A program made the position numbers and the translations under genes. Source: Lysobacter enzymogenes (GTDB lineage Bacteria; Pseudomonadota; Gammaproteobacteria; Xanthomonadales; Xanthomonadaceae). From it: a DNA stretch of 64,000 nt. The stretch is from positions 4,371,001 to 4,435,000 of the forward strand of contig NZ_CP067395.1 in assembly GCF_017355525.1 (NCBI RefSeq), given 5' to 3'. The notes below the pieces were generated by a model. That model had not been told where the DNA came from and did not search any database. It saw nothing but the letters and a program-made list of their open reading frames with translations. Positions 11,399 through 19,611 of this stretch are shown here, piece by piece; position 1 is the stretch's first letter, and each line of letters starts with the position of its first letter.

Positions 11399-13240
11399 TC
11401 AATGCCGCGTCGAACTCTCGCTCGCCACCGTCGTCGCCTGCTTGTCGACCATCCCGCCGAGCACGCCTTCGCCGCGGTCGGCTTCGAACAGTTCTTCCAA
11501 TTCCTTGCGCGCGTCGCGCGCGCTCTGCATCAGCGCGTCTTCGTCGTCGTGGACCAGGTATTGCGCGTTGAGCATGCGCTCGTCGAGTTCGCGGAAACGC
11601 TCGACATGGTCGCGCGCGGTCGCCGGCGCCACGCCCAGTTCGACCAGCACGTCCTCGCCGAGCTTGAGGCTGGAATGGAAGGTCTCGCGCATCGGCTCGG
11701 CGCCCAGGTCCATCAGGTCCCAGGAATGGCGGCGGTCGCGCGAACGCGCGAACACCTTGGCCTTCGGATACAGCCGGCGCACCGTGCGCACGGTGCGGAT
11801 GCAGGCGTCGCGGTCGTCGATCGCGATCACGAACACCTTGACCTGCGCCGCGCCGGCCGAACGCAGCAACTCCGGCCGCGCCGGGTCGCCGTAATAGACC
11901 ATGTTGCCGAAGCGGCGCATGAAGTCGACCTGCTCGGCGCTGTTCTCGATCGCGATGAACGGCGTGCGGTGCGCGACCAGCAGGCGCGCGACGATCTGGC
12001 CGAAGCGGCCCATGCCGGCCAGCAGCACCTGCGGGTGATGATCGTCGGTGATCTCGTCGTACGGGCGCTTGGGCTTGGGCGCGGGCTTGGCGTCGAGCAC
12101 GCGCTGCGCGGCGATCATCAGCAGCGGCGTCAGCGCCATCGACACGCCGACCGCGGCGATCAGGCGGTCGCGGGTCGGGTCGTCGAGCAGCCGCGCCTTG
12201 AACGCTTCGTTGAACACCACGAACGCGAATTCGCCGCCGAGCGCCATCACCGTCGACAGCTGGAACGCGCCGCGCTTGTCCAGGCCGCCGGCGCTGACGC
12301 CGACCGCGAACAGCAGGACGAACTTCACCGACAGCAGGGTCAGCACGATCGCGCCGATGGTCAGCGGCTCGTTCATGACCCGCTGCAGGTCGATGCTCAT
12401 GCCCACGGCCATGAAGAACAGGCCGAGCAGCAAGCCCTTGAACGGCTCGATCTGCGATTCGAGCTCGTGGCGGAATTCCGAATCGGCCAGCAGCACGCCG
12501 GCCAGGAACGCGCCCAGGCCGGCCGACAGGCCCGCGGTCTGCAGGATCCACGCCGAACCCAGCACGGTCAGCAGCGCCGCGCCGGTGAACACCTCCGGCA
12601 TCTGGGTGCGCGCGACCACGCGGAACACCTGGCGCAGCAGCACCCGGCCGCCGAACACCACCGCGGCGATCGCGCCGACCGCCTTGGCCACCGAAATCCA
12701 GTTCAGGCCGTCCACGCCCGCGGCCTTGCCGAGCAGCGGGATCGCCGCCAGCAGCGGGATCGCGGCGAGGTCCTGGAACAGCAGGATCGCGAACGCGAGC
12801 TTGCCGTAATCGCTGGACAGGCCCTTGCGTTCGGACAGCAGCTGCAAGCAGACGGCGGTGGAGGACAGCGCGAGGCCGAGGCCGACCACGGTCGCCGCCT
12901 TCCAGCCCAGGCCGCCGCCGAACATCGCCAGCGCGCCGAGCGCGATGCCGCTGAGGATCACCTGCAAACCGCCGGCGCCGAACACCGGCTTGCGCATCAC
13001 CCGCAAGCGCGAGGGCGACAGTTCCAGGCCGATCACGAACAGCATCATCACCACGCCGATTTCCGACGCGGCCAGGACCGGCTCGGCATCGGCGATCACC
13101 TTGACCCCGTAAGGCCCCAGCACCACGCCCGCGGCCAGATAACCCAGCACCGCGCCCAGCCCGAACTTGCGGAACACCGGCACCGCGATGACCGCGGCCA
13201 GCAGGAACAACAACGCAAGCTCTAGACCGCCACCGTGCAT
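11399..13240 (-). CDS. CPA2-family monovalent cation:proton antiporter with RCK domain (KefB/KefC-like)
   Basis: This inner-membrane transporter of 613 residues has about twelve to thirteen hydrophobic segments in the first ~380 residues (LELALLFLLAAVIAVPVFRK, GLGAVLGYLAAGVVLGPYG, FVIGLELSPSRL, LSSTAVCLQLLSERKGL, ILLFQDLAAIPLL). A cytosolic Rossmann RCK/TrkA-N domain follows (QVLLAGMGRFGQIVARLLVA, then FMRRFGNMVYYGDPARPELL). This is the Kef-type layout that exchanges K+ (or Na+) for H+, often gated by NAD(H) or glutathione adducts. No ancillary kefF/kefG gene is adjacent. I chose the ATG at 13240, which has GGAGG five bases upstream; the GTG at 13246 abuts that site. Confidence 0.9.
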   Translation of the reverse strand: MHGGGLELALLFLLAAVIAVPVFRKFGLGAVLGYLAAGVVLGPYGVKVIADAEPVLAASEIGVVMMLFVIGLELSPSRLRVMRKPVFGAGGLQVILSGIALGALAMFGGGLGWKAATVVGLGLALSSTAVCLQLLSERKGLSSDYGKLAFAILLFQDLAAIPLLAAIPLLGKAAGVDGLNWISVAKAVGAIAAVVFGGRVLLRQVFRVVARTQMPEVFTGAALLTVLGSAWILQTAGLSAGLGAFLAGVLLADSEFRHELESQIEPFKGLLLGLFFMAVGMSIDLQRVMNEPLTIGAIVLTLLSVKFVLLFAVGVSAGGLDKRGAFQLSTVMALGGEFAFVVFNEAFKARLLDDPTRDRLIAAVGVSMALTPLLMIAAQRVLDAKPAPKPKRPYDEITDDHHPQVLLAGMGRFGQIVARLLVAHRTPFIAIENSAEQVDFMRRFGNMVYYGDPARPELLRSAGAAQVKVFVIAIDDRDACIRTVRTVRRLYPKAKVFARSRDRRHSWDLMDLGAEPMRETFHSSLKLGEDVLVELGVAPATARDHVERFRELDERMLNAQYLVHDDEDALMQSARDARKELEELFEADRGEGVLGGMVDKQATTVASESSTRH

Positions 13241-13435
13241 GGGCACCTCCGGCTGGGATTATGGCGCCTGCGGGCGCCGGATGGGGGAGAGGGAACGGGG
13301 CGAGGAATGGGACGCTGCATCGTCGGCAACGGCCCGGGCGCGACGAAGGATGACGCACTGCGTTTGCTATGGTTGCGGGCCGGTTTATTTTCAATCCTCG
13401 TTGTTCAAGTCACGTGTCATGGAGCACGACGCCAA

Positions 13436-14299
13436 ATGAAGGCAAACAAGTGGTTCGCGAACCTCGCCCTGATCGCCGCGCTGGCCGCGCCGGCGCTGGC
13501 CGCCGCGCAGGGCCCGCGCGCGGTGCGCATGCAGGCCGAGATGAGCATGGTGCTGACCGGCAAGGTGCGCATCGCCGCCGGCGGCGCGGTCGAGGACGTC
13601 AGCGTCGACCGCGAAGGCGAGGTGCCGCAGCAGGTCGCCAAGTTGATCCGCCAGGCGGCGCCGCAATGGCGCTTCGAGCCGCTCGCCGCGGACGCGCCGG
13701 CCGTGTCCGCCGACATGCCGATGACGGTGCGGGTGGCGGTGCGGCGCGACCCGCAGCAGGGCGAGGACGTGTTCGTCATGCGCATCGTCAGCGCCACCTT
13801 CGACGCGCAAGGCCCGGGCGAAGCCCCGCGTTCGGGCAGCATGACGCCGCCGACCTATCCGATGCAGGCGGCGCTGGTCGGCATGCCGGCCACGGTGTAC
13901 GTGGTCGCGCGGTTCGGCCGCGACGGCAAGGTCGCCGACGCGTTCGTCGAACAGGTCAACCTGCACAAGGTCGGCAGCGAGCAACAGATGGTGGGCTTCC
14001 GCAAGTCCTTCGCCGCCGCCAGCCTGGCCGCGGCCAAGCGCTGGAGCTTCGTGCCGCCGAGCCAGGGCAAGGCCGCGGCCGAGCACAACTGGCAGGTGCG
14101 GGTGCCGGTGGCTTTCATGCTCGCCGGCACGCAGGAACCGGCGTACGGGCAGTGGGACGTCTACGTGCCCGGCCCGCGCCAGCGCGCGCCGTGGGCGCAG
14201 CGCAGCGACGACATCGGCGTGGACGCGCTCGCCGGCAACGGGCCGCGTCTGGTCGGCCACGGCCGGCGCTTGATCGGCGGATTCGACGGCAACGGCTGA
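13436..14299 (+). CDS. Secreted protein with TonB C-terminal-like domain
   Basis: The 287-residue protein has a signal peptide (KWFANLALIAALAAPALAAA). The C-terminal half resembles the TonB C-terminal fold: MTPPTYPMQAALVGMPATVYVVARFGRDGKVADAFVEQVNL, then AAASLAAAKRWSFVPPSQGK. The conserved pattern (PxYP, small-residue strand, W-F-P) is that of energy transducer TonB-like proteins. It lacks the N-terminal membrane anchor and proline-rich spacer of a true TonB, so it is probably periplasmic and not an energy transducer. It is divergent from the antiporter gene and is followed by a strong intrinsic terminator at 14341. Confidence 0.7.
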   Translation: MKANKWFANLALIAALAAPALAAAQGPRAVRMQAEMSMVLTGKVRIAAGGAVEDVSVDREGEVPQQVAKLIRQAAPQWRFEPLAADAPAVSADMPMTVRVAVRRDPQQGEDVFVMRIVSATFDAQGPGEAPRSGSMTPPTYPMQAALVGMPATVYVVARFGRDGKVADAFVEQVNLHKVGSEQQMVGFRKSFAAASLAAAKRWSFVPPSQGKAAAEHNWQVRVPVAFMLAGTQEPAYGQWDVYVPGPRQRAPWAQRSDDIGVDALAGNGPRLVGHGRRLIGGFDGNG

Positions 14300-14340
14300 G
14301 CCGCCGCGCGCCGGTTTTCGCGGCGCTCGCGAAGCACCAA

Positions 14341-14367
14341 ACGCCTCCCTTGCGGAGGCGTTTTTTT
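14341..14367 (+). terminator. Rho-independent terminator after the TonB-C-like gene
   Basis: A perfect 8-bp stem, ACGCCTCC / GGAGGCGT, with a 4-5 base loop is followed directly by a run of seven T residues. It lies 42 bp after the stop codon. Confidence 0.93.
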
Positions 14368-14516
14368 GTCTGCGATCGCGGTGTCGAAAAGCGGTTTTTC
14401 CAGTCGCGATCCCTGCGAACGCGAACGGCGAAAATTACGGGCGACAGCCGCACGGAAAGTGCCGGCTTTTTCGCAGGACGCCCGCGCCGCAACGGCCGAT
14501 TCGACAAGGAGATCCG

Positions 14517-14693
14517 ATGAAGATTTTGATTCTGTTCGCGACGTTGTTTCTGAGCGCCTGCGACCCGGCTATCGATCGCCCGCCGTTGCTGCAAACCGGT
14601 GCCGCCTCCGGCCGGATCGATTTGAGCCAGGCCGCACCGCGCGCGTCGGTGCCGGCAACCGCGGCGGTGTCGGCGCCGCGGATCCGCGGCTGA
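14517..14693 (+). CDS. Small lipoprotein, 58 residues
   Basis: An ATG with an ideal AAGGAG site (six bases upstream) opens a 58-codon gene. The protein begins MKILILFATLFLSACD, a textbook lipoprotein signal with the lipobox LSAC and Cys15 as the acylation site. Asp at +2 of the lipobox suggests retention in the inner membrane under the E. coli rule. The mature part (about 44 residues) is Ala/Pro/Arg-rich, without recognisable motifs. It sits between a strong terminator and the T4SS effector gene, 254 bp upstream of the latter and on the same strand. Function unknown. It could be an entericidin-like or accessory lipoprotein, or conceivably an immunity protein for the effector, although it is much shorter than known ones. 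Confidence 0.75.
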   Translation: MKILILFATLFLSACDPAIDRPPLLQTGAASGRIDLSQAAPRASVPATAAVSAPRIRG

Positions 14694-14947
14694 CGGCCCG
14701 GCGCGACCGCTCCCGGTCGCGCGGCCTTCCCGGCCGGCGACGGCCGGGAGGCGCCCCCGTCAGCGACGGGCGGTAACGCTGAACGGGCAGACTGCCGGCC
14801 ACGAAAGTCCCCACCCGTACGCCGACGAATTGCTGTCGTTCAGCTTCGGAGGCATGATGCGGGTTCGCCCGCCATCCCGGAGCTCCTCATCCCTAGTCGG
14901 GCTCGGCGACTCGTGAAGCAAATAGCACCGACATGGAGCCAGTGCCT

Positions 14948-16732
14948 ATGAATGCCGCAGTCGATTCACTCACCCCCGCCGCAGACCCCGCATCACTCCC
15001 GCGCTGGTACGCCGGCCAGGGAGCCCCGCTGACCCAACCCGCCGCCTACACCGCACTGCTGCCCGCCGACGGCCAGTGGTCGCGGGAGATGGTGATGCGC
15101 GCCTTCGTCGCCGACGCGTTGCAGCGCAACGGCCTGGTGGTCGACGAGGACACCCTCGACGCCACCGTCGCCGCCGCGTCCGCGCCCGGCGGCGCGTTCG
15201 CCGACGCCGCTCCGGCATGGAAGCTGCAACCCGGCGAAAGCCGCGAAGGCCGGCCGGCGCCGCCGTTCCAGGGCTATTCGCTGGCGCTGCCGGCGGACGC
15301 GCAGGCGGCGCTGACCGCGTACGCCAAGACCTGGGCCGCGCAGCACGACCCGCATGCGCCCGGCAGCGAGGACGTTCCGCTCGACAAGCTCAAGACCCTG
15401 GCCGCCGCCGCCGGCAAGCCCGACATCCTGGAAACCCTGGAAGCGCTGGACGCGGCGATCAAGGCCGGCTCCACCGCGCAACAGGCCGGCAAGCCGCTCG
15501 ACGCGGTCGCGCTGGCCTCGGTGCTGGAGTTCGCCACCCGCACCGGCCACGAACGCGAAGCGGCCAGGCTGCTGGAGCGCTACACCGCGGTCAAAGGCAT
15601 CGCCACCGATGCGCGCGACCTCAGCCACCACGCCGGCCGCGTGTTCAACGGCCGCGATCCGGTCACCGGCAAGGCGCTGACCGCCGACGACCGGGTCAAC
15701 TCCGCGTTCGACCTGCTCAGCGGCGGCTTCAAGCTCGCCGGCAACATCGGCAGCACCGCGTTGATGATGGGCGCGGGCAATTCCGGTCTGGTCGCCGGCC
15801 TGATCGGCGTCGCCCCGATCGGCGTGGCCGTGGTCGCGTTCGCCGCCGGCGCCTACCAACTGATCAAGCACATCCGCGAAGCCATCCTCAAGCCGCAGTG
15901 GGACGAGTTCCGCGAGCGTTTCCCGTTCGCCGAAGGCCTGGAACCCAAGCAGGCCATCAGCGGGGTGATGCGGCAGATCGCCGGCATGCCGACCGACGCC
16001 GGCAACGCGCTGTCGACCGCGACCCGCATCGTCGACGGCCTCGGCGAGAACCCCGAGACGCGCGCGCGTTTCCTGACCTTCCTCAAGCAGAAGGTGCAGC
16101 CCGAGTCGCTGGTCGACGCGCTGGCCAACGGCCAGGGCGACAAGCTGACCGCGCAGCAGGCGATGCTGTTGGCGCAGGCGGCCAAGAGTTCGTCCAAGGA
16201 ATTCCTCGACCACGAACTCAGCGACGTCAAGCGCTACCTCAAGGACCGCGACGGCGAGCGCGAACGCGGCACCTACCTGATGATGGCGGCGCAGCGCGAA
16301 GCGGCCGAGCGCAACGACAACAAGCTCGGCGGCGCGATCGGCGAGGGACTGCGCGTCGCCGGCGTGCTGACCAGCGGCGCCAACGCGCTCAACGGCCAGT
16401 ACCGCGACCTGCTCGACAAGCTCAAGGGCGTGGAACTGCCGAACAAGCTCGGCGAGCAGCAGCAGAAGAACCTGGCCGCGGCGCTGGTGCCGGCCGCGCG
16501 CGAGGCCGGGCTGAGCCAGGTCGATCATCTGATCCCGAGCAAGGACGGCAGCCGCGTGTTCGCGGTGCAGGGCGATCCGAACTCGCCGGACCGGCGCATG
16601 GTCGCGCTCGACGTGGCCAAGGGCGCGCAGCAGAGCATCGAGACCAGCAGCCAGCTGGCGGCGCATCAAGCCGCCAACGGCAACGGCCAGAACGCGCAGC
16701 AGACCCAAGGGCAGAGCGGTCGCGGGTTCTAG
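14948..16732 (+). CDS. Putative type IV secretion effector (X-Tfe) with C-terminal XVIPCD
   Basis: This 594-residue protein has no signal peptide. Its C-terminus (about residues 485-594) matches the Xanthomonas VirD4-interacting protein conserved domain. It contains AAREAGLSQVDHLIPSKDG, SRVFAVQGDPNSPDRRM, ALDVAKGAQQSIETSSQLAA and a glutamine-rich tail (NGQNAQQTQGQSG). In Xanthomonadales this domain delivers antibacterial toxins through a VirB/VirD4 T4SS. The N-terminal ~480 residues match no toxin family I know. They are alpha-helical with a glycine-rich hydrophobic stretch at 262-306 (GNIGSTALMMGAG, GLIGVAPIGVAVVAFAAGAY) that could form a membrane hairpin. The ATG at 14948 has GGAG nine bases upstream; the ATG at 14933 lacks a site. 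No T4SS genes or obvious immunity gene adjoin it. Confidence 0.8.
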   Translation: MNAAVDSLTPAADPASLPRWYAGQGAPLTQPAAYTALLPADGQWSREMVMRAFVADALQRNGLVVDEDTLDATVAAASAPGGAFADAAPAWKLQPGESREGRPAPPFQGYSLALPADAQAALTAYAKTWAAQHDPHAPGSEDVPLDKLKTLAAAAGKPDILETLEALDAAIKAGSTAQQAGKPLDAVALASVLEFATRTGHEREAARLLERYTAVKGIATDARDLSHHAGRVFNGRDPVTGKALTADDRVNSAFDLLSGGFKLAGNIGSTALMMGAGNSGLVAGLIGVAPIGVAVVAFAAGAYQLIKHIREAILKPQWDEFRERFPFAEGLEPKQAISGVMRQIAGMPTDAGNALSTATRIVDGLGENPETRARFLTFLKQKVQPESLVDALANGQGDKLTAQQAMLLAQAAKSSSKEFLDHELSDVKRYLKDRDGERERGTYLMMAAQREAAERNDNKLGGAIGEGLRVAGVLTSGANALNGQYRDLLDKLKGVELPNKLGEQQQKNLAAALVPAAREAGLSQVDHLIPSKDGSRVFAVQGDPNSPDRRMVALDVAKGAQQSIETSSQLAAHQAANGNGQNAQQTQGQSGRGF

Positions 16733-16908
16733 CCGCGGCGGGCGGCGCCGGGGCCGGTCGGGCCCGGCGCTTGCCGCTTCGGTGCGCCGGGTCGAACGTC
16801 GTTGTAACCGGCGCGATCCGGGCCGGATATCGGCAGATCGAGCGGGACAGACCAGGGGCAGGCGGATCGAGCGACTCGATCCGCGCCGGGTACGGTCGTA
16901 TCGAACGG

Positions 16909-16995
16909 GCCCGCCGGCCCGATGCTTTTCGCTCCGGTCGCGTTGCGCGCGGCCGGGTCCGATCGGAGAGCATCGGGCCGGCGGGCTCGTTTTTT
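16909..16995 (+). terminator. Probable terminator downstream of the T4SS effector
   Basis: A perfect 18-bp inverted repeat (GCCCGCCGGCCCGATGCT and its complement) encloses a loop of about 42 bases and is followed by TCGTTTTTT. The long loop is unusual, but the stem plus T-run should terminate rightward transcription from the effector gene. Confidence 0.75.
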
Positions 16996-17086
16996 GGGAT
17001 GCGGGCGTTGTGCCGTCATCGTCGACACATCGGCGGCTCAAGCCTGAAAGACGCGCATCAGTGGCTTCGACAGACGGCTCGACCGC

Positions 17087-17206
17087 AATGATCCGCGTCC
17101 CATCGAGAACGTCATCAATGACCCGCGTTCCGTCAAGAACGCCATCAATGATCCGCGTCCCGTCAAGAACGTCATCAGTGATCCGCCTCCCATCAAGAAC
17201 GTCATC
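17087..17206. repeat. Minisatellite, 30 bp x 4, left of a family A palindrome
   Basis: Four exact-length 30-bp units begin at 17087, 17117, 17147 and 17177, each of the form AATGATCCGCGTCCCGTCAA followed by GAACGTCATC. The last GAACGTCATC is the edge of the palindrome itself. The rest of the gene-free stretch 16733-17565 holds only the terminator at 16909 and the neighbouring repeats. Confidence 0.92.
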
Positions 17207-17290
17207 CCCGCGAAGGCGGGGATCCAGGGCTTCATCGCGACAGGGCTCTGAAGTCTCTGGATCCCCGCCTTCGCGGGGATGACGTTCTGG
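17196..17290. repeat. Family A palindromic repeat
   Basis: Inverted arms AGAACGTCATCCCCGCGAAG... and ...CCTTCGCGGGGATGACGTTCT surround the same loop as the copy at 1440-1538 (GGCTTCATCGCGACAGGGCT). It is flanked on each side by a different tandem array derived from its edge. Confidence 0.92.
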
Positions 17291-17516
17291 TGGGCACAGC
17301 CGTTCGTGTGGAATGACGTTCTGGTGGGCGCAGCCGTTCGTGTGGAATGACGCTCTGGTGGCGCGGCTGTTCGCGTGGGACGACGCTCTGGTGGGCGCAG
17401 CCGTTCGTGTGGGACGACGCTCTGGTGGGCGCAGCCGTTCGTGTGGGATGACGCTCCGGTGGGCGCGGCCGTTCGTGTGGAATGACGTTTTGGCGAACGC
17501 AGCCGCTCTTGTGGAA
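17280..17516. repeat. Minisatellite, 34 bp x 7, right of a family A palindrome
   Basis: Seven units of 33-34 bp start at 17280, 17314, 17348 and so on, with consensus TGACGTTCTGGTGGGCGCAG followed by CCGTTCGTGTGGAA. The first unit begins inside the right arm of the palindrome (TGACGTTCTGG). There are no spacers, so this is not a CRISPR array. A family C half-palindrome (GTGGAAGGGCCCTCAGGCCC) follows at 17511-17540. Confidence 0.9.
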
Positions 17517-17565
17517 GGGCCCTCAGGCCCGACGCTCTCCGCTCACGCAGCCCGAATCCACCGCC

Positions 17566-18456
17566 TCACCGCAACCCCGCCGCCAACCCCGACGCGATCC
17601 GCCGCAACTTGTCCGGATTGCGCTGCGCATACACCCCGACGATGCGCTCGCCGTCGCTGTCGTACGACAACGCCGTTTCCAGCTCGCCGCCGAAGTAACG
17701 CAGCACGCCGAGCCGGCCGTTGATCGTCGCCAGCTCGATGCGCAGGCCGCGCTCGGGCCGCAACGTCGACGCGAACAGCAACTGGGCGATGCGCGCGCCG
17801 CCGACCATCGGTTCGACGAACGCGGTGACGATGCCGCCGCCGTCGCCGACCAGGGTCGCCGAATCGGCCATCAACGCGGTCATCGCGCGCAGGTCGCGGT
17901 GGTTCCAGGCTTCGACGAACCGCCGCATCAGCCGCTGGTGCGCCTGCGCCGGCACCCGGTAGCGCGGGCGTTCCTCGCGCAGCTGCGCCTTGGCCCGGTG
18001 TACGATCTGCCGGCACGCGGCCTCGCTCTTGTCCAGGGTGCGGGCGATGTCGGCGTAGTCGGCGTCGAACACCTCGCGCAGCAGGAACGCCGCGCGCGCT
18101 TCCGGCGCGAGCCGTTCCAGCACGGTCAGGAACGCGATCGACAGATCGCTGGCGGCTTCCTGCAATTGCTCCGGCGTGGCCGCCGCTTCGTCGGTCAGCA
18201 CCGGCTCGGGCAGCCACAGGCCGACGTAGCGCGCGCGCTCGGCGCGCGCGCGGCGCAGGCGGTCGATCGAACGGCGGGTCGCGGCGACGACCAGCCAGGC
18301 CTCGGCGTCGTCGACCTGCGCGGGGCCGGCCTCGTTCCAGCCGAGCCAGACGTCCTGGACCACGTCCTCGGCCTCGGCCAGCGAGCCGAGCATGCGGTAG
18401 GCCACGCCGAGCAGGCGCGGGCGCAGGCGGGTGAAAACATCGAGAGCGGCGTCCAT
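17566..18456 (-). CDS. ECF41-type RNA polymerase sigma factor (SigJ-like)
   Basis: This is an extracytoplasmic-function sigma factor of 296 residues. Region 2 spans about residues 5-72 (LLGVAYRMLGSLAEAEDVVQDVWLGW, RRSIDRLRRAR). Region 4 spans 108-165 (LERLAPEARAAFLLREVFDADYADIARTLDKSEAACRQIVHRA). The C-terminal SnoaL-like extension is specific to ECF41. All three ECF41 signatures are visible: WLPEP (81-85) in the linker, DGGG (205-208) and NPDKL (280-284). In this group the extension replaces an anti-sigma factor and tunes activity. ECF41 genes usually neighbour CMD/AhpD, oxidoreductase or epimerase genes, as here. The start ATG at 18456 lies just after a near-consensus ECF41 promoter (18467-18493), suggesting autoregulation. 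Confidence 0.92.
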   Translation of the reverse strand: MDAALDVFTRLRPRLLGVAYRMLGSLAEAEDVVQDVWLGWNEAGPAQVDDAEAWLVVAATRRSIDRLRRARAERARYVGLWLPEPVLTDEAAATPEQLQEAASDLSIAFLTVLERLAPEARAAFLLREVFDADYADIARTLDKSEAACRQIVHRAKAQLREERPRYRVPAQAHQRLMRRFVEAWNHRDLRAMTALMADSATLVGDGGGIVTAFVEPMVGGARIAQLLFASTLRPERGLRIELATINGRLGVLRYFGGELETALSYDSDGERIVGVYAQRNPDKLRRIASGLAAGLR

Positions 18457-18462
18457 ATCCCA

Positions 18463-18493
18463 CAAGGTCGGATCGCGGAGCCCGATTGTGACG
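18463..18493 (-). promoter_or_regulatory. Putative ECF41 promoter of the sigma factor gene
   Basis: On the minus strand the sequence reads CGTCACA, 16 bases, CGACCTTG, six bases, then the ATG at 18456. The published ECF41 consensus is TGTCACA-N16-CGTC. The same TGTCACA-N16-CGACCTTG arrangement recurs at 19694-19724. With so little room before the ATG the transcript would be leaderless or nearly so. Confidence 0.65.
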
Positions 18494-18545
18494 CAGCCCG
18501 CGCGCGCCGAACGCGGCGCGCGTCCGCTTGCGCGCCGGCCCGCGC

Positions 18546-18971
18546 TCAGGGCACCGGCATCAGCGCCGGCTTGCCCGCGTCCTTGAGCAGCACCACCACG
18601 AACTTGGCCGGCTTGTCGCGGCTGGCGTTGCGGCCGACGGTGTGGATGTCGCCGGGGCCTTCGTAAAAGCTCTCGCCGGCCTTGAGCGTGACCTCCTTGC
18701 CGCCGGCCACGCCCATCACGATCGCGCCCTCGATCACGTAGACGAAGGCGTGCGCATCGTGGCGGTGGACCGGGTCGGCGCCGCCGGGCGGGTATTCGAC
18801 CGCCAGCATCAGCGCTTCCTTGCCCGGATAGTCGGGCAAGGCGCGGCTCATGACTTCGGTGACGACGGGGGGAGGCGCGTCGTGGCCGTGCGCCGGCGCG
18901 GCGCCGTGGGCGAATGCGGCGAGCGGGCACGCTGCGAGCGCGAGCGCGGCGAACAACGGGCGAATGTGCAT
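18546..18971 (-). CDS. Secreted cupin-domain protein
   Basis: The 141-residue protein has a signal peptide (FAALALAACPLAAFA) and a single cupin barrel. Metal-ligand motifs are visible: GADPVHRHDAHAFVYVIEGA (motif 1, with two His) and GESFYEGPGDIHTVGRNAS (motif 2, with a His). It has the size and order of small mononuclear metal cupins. It is probably periplasmic; the substrate is unknown. It lies between the ECF41 sigma gene and the CMD gene, on the same strand as both and 102 bp downstream of the CMD stop. It probably belongs to the same stress-response unit. Confidence 0.82.
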   Translation of the reverse strand: MHIRPLFAALALAACPLAAFAHGAAPAHGHDAPPPVVTEVMSRALPDYPGKEALMLAVEYPPGGADPVHRHDAHAFVYVIEGAIVMGVAGGKEVTLKAGESFYEGPGDIHTVGRNASRDKPAKFVVVLLKDAGKPALMPVP

Positions 18972-19073
18972 CAGAAGTCTCCTGGGGCGGCGTTGGAGCG
19001 TGAGCGTCAGGGCGCGGCGTTCGCTGCGCGCCTCAAGCCGCGCGCAGCGACGCGCCGGCCCGCGCCGACGGAC

Positions 19074-19553
19074 TCAGGCCAGATTGGCCTTGTCCAGACC
19101 GAAGGCCTTGTCCTGCCCGCCCGGCACCGGACGGAACGCGACGTTGATGCGGTTCCAGGCGTTGATCGTCATCACCGCATAGGTGAGGTCGATGATCTCC
19201 TGCTCCGAAAACTGCGTGCGCACGCGCTCGTAGAGTTCGTCCGGCACGCCCAGCGCCGGCAGCTGGGTCAATACTTCGGTCCAGGCCAGCGCGGCGCGCT
19301 CGCGCGCGGCGAACAGCGGCGATTCGCGCCACGAGGCCAGGTGATGCAGGCGCAGCGCGCGCTCGCCGCGGATCGTCGCTTCCTTGACGTGCATGTCCAG
19401 GCAGAACGCGCAGCCGTTGAGCTGCGAGGCGCGGATGTTGATCAGGTCGACGATCGACGTTTCGATCGTCGACTTCTTGATCGACAGGCTGAACTCGACG
19501 AACTTCTTGAAACGCTCGGGGGCTTGTTGCTGGTAATCCAGACGTTCGGTCAT
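19074..19553 (-). CDS. Carboxymuconolactone decarboxylase / AhpD-like peroxidase-type protein
   Basis: This cytoplasmic protein of 159 residues belongs to the CMD/AhpD family. It carries the redox motif Cys48-x-x-Cys51 with His55 in NGCAFCLDMHVKEA, as in alkylhydroperoxidase D proteins. The helical flanks are also typical (IKKSTIETSIVDLINIRASQ, DLTYAVMTINAWNRINVAF). The likely role is peroxide detoxification or thiol-disulfide exchange. CMD proteins are the most frequent genomic partners of ECF41 sigma factors. Its upstream region holds a 29-bp element at 19654-19682 that is duplicated in front of the oxidoreductase gene at 21178, on the other side of the LysR gene. Confidence 0.92.
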   Translation of the reverse strand: MTERLDYQQQAPERFKKFVEFSLSIKKSTIETSIVDLINIRASQLNGCAFCLDMHVKEATIRGERALRLHHLASWRESPLFAARERAALAWTEVLTQLPALGVPDELYERVRTQFSEQEIIDLTYAVMTINAWNRINVAFRPVPGGQDKAFGLDKANLA

Positions 19554-19611
19554 GACGGGGGCTCCGGGAGGAAGGGCCGCAGGCGCCGATGCCTGCGGTG
19601 GCGCCGGCAAT

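Noticed and set aside
14847..14915. A tiny open frame (about 20 codons, MMRVRPPSRSSSSLVGLGDS) with GGAGG upstream, before the effector gene; possible leader peptide.
   Set aside because: No attenuator structure or regulatory codons; too short to support.
17087..17516. Possible CRISPR array.
   Set aside because: The 30-bp and 34-bp units follow each other directly with no unique spacers, and no cas gene is present. They are minisatellites.
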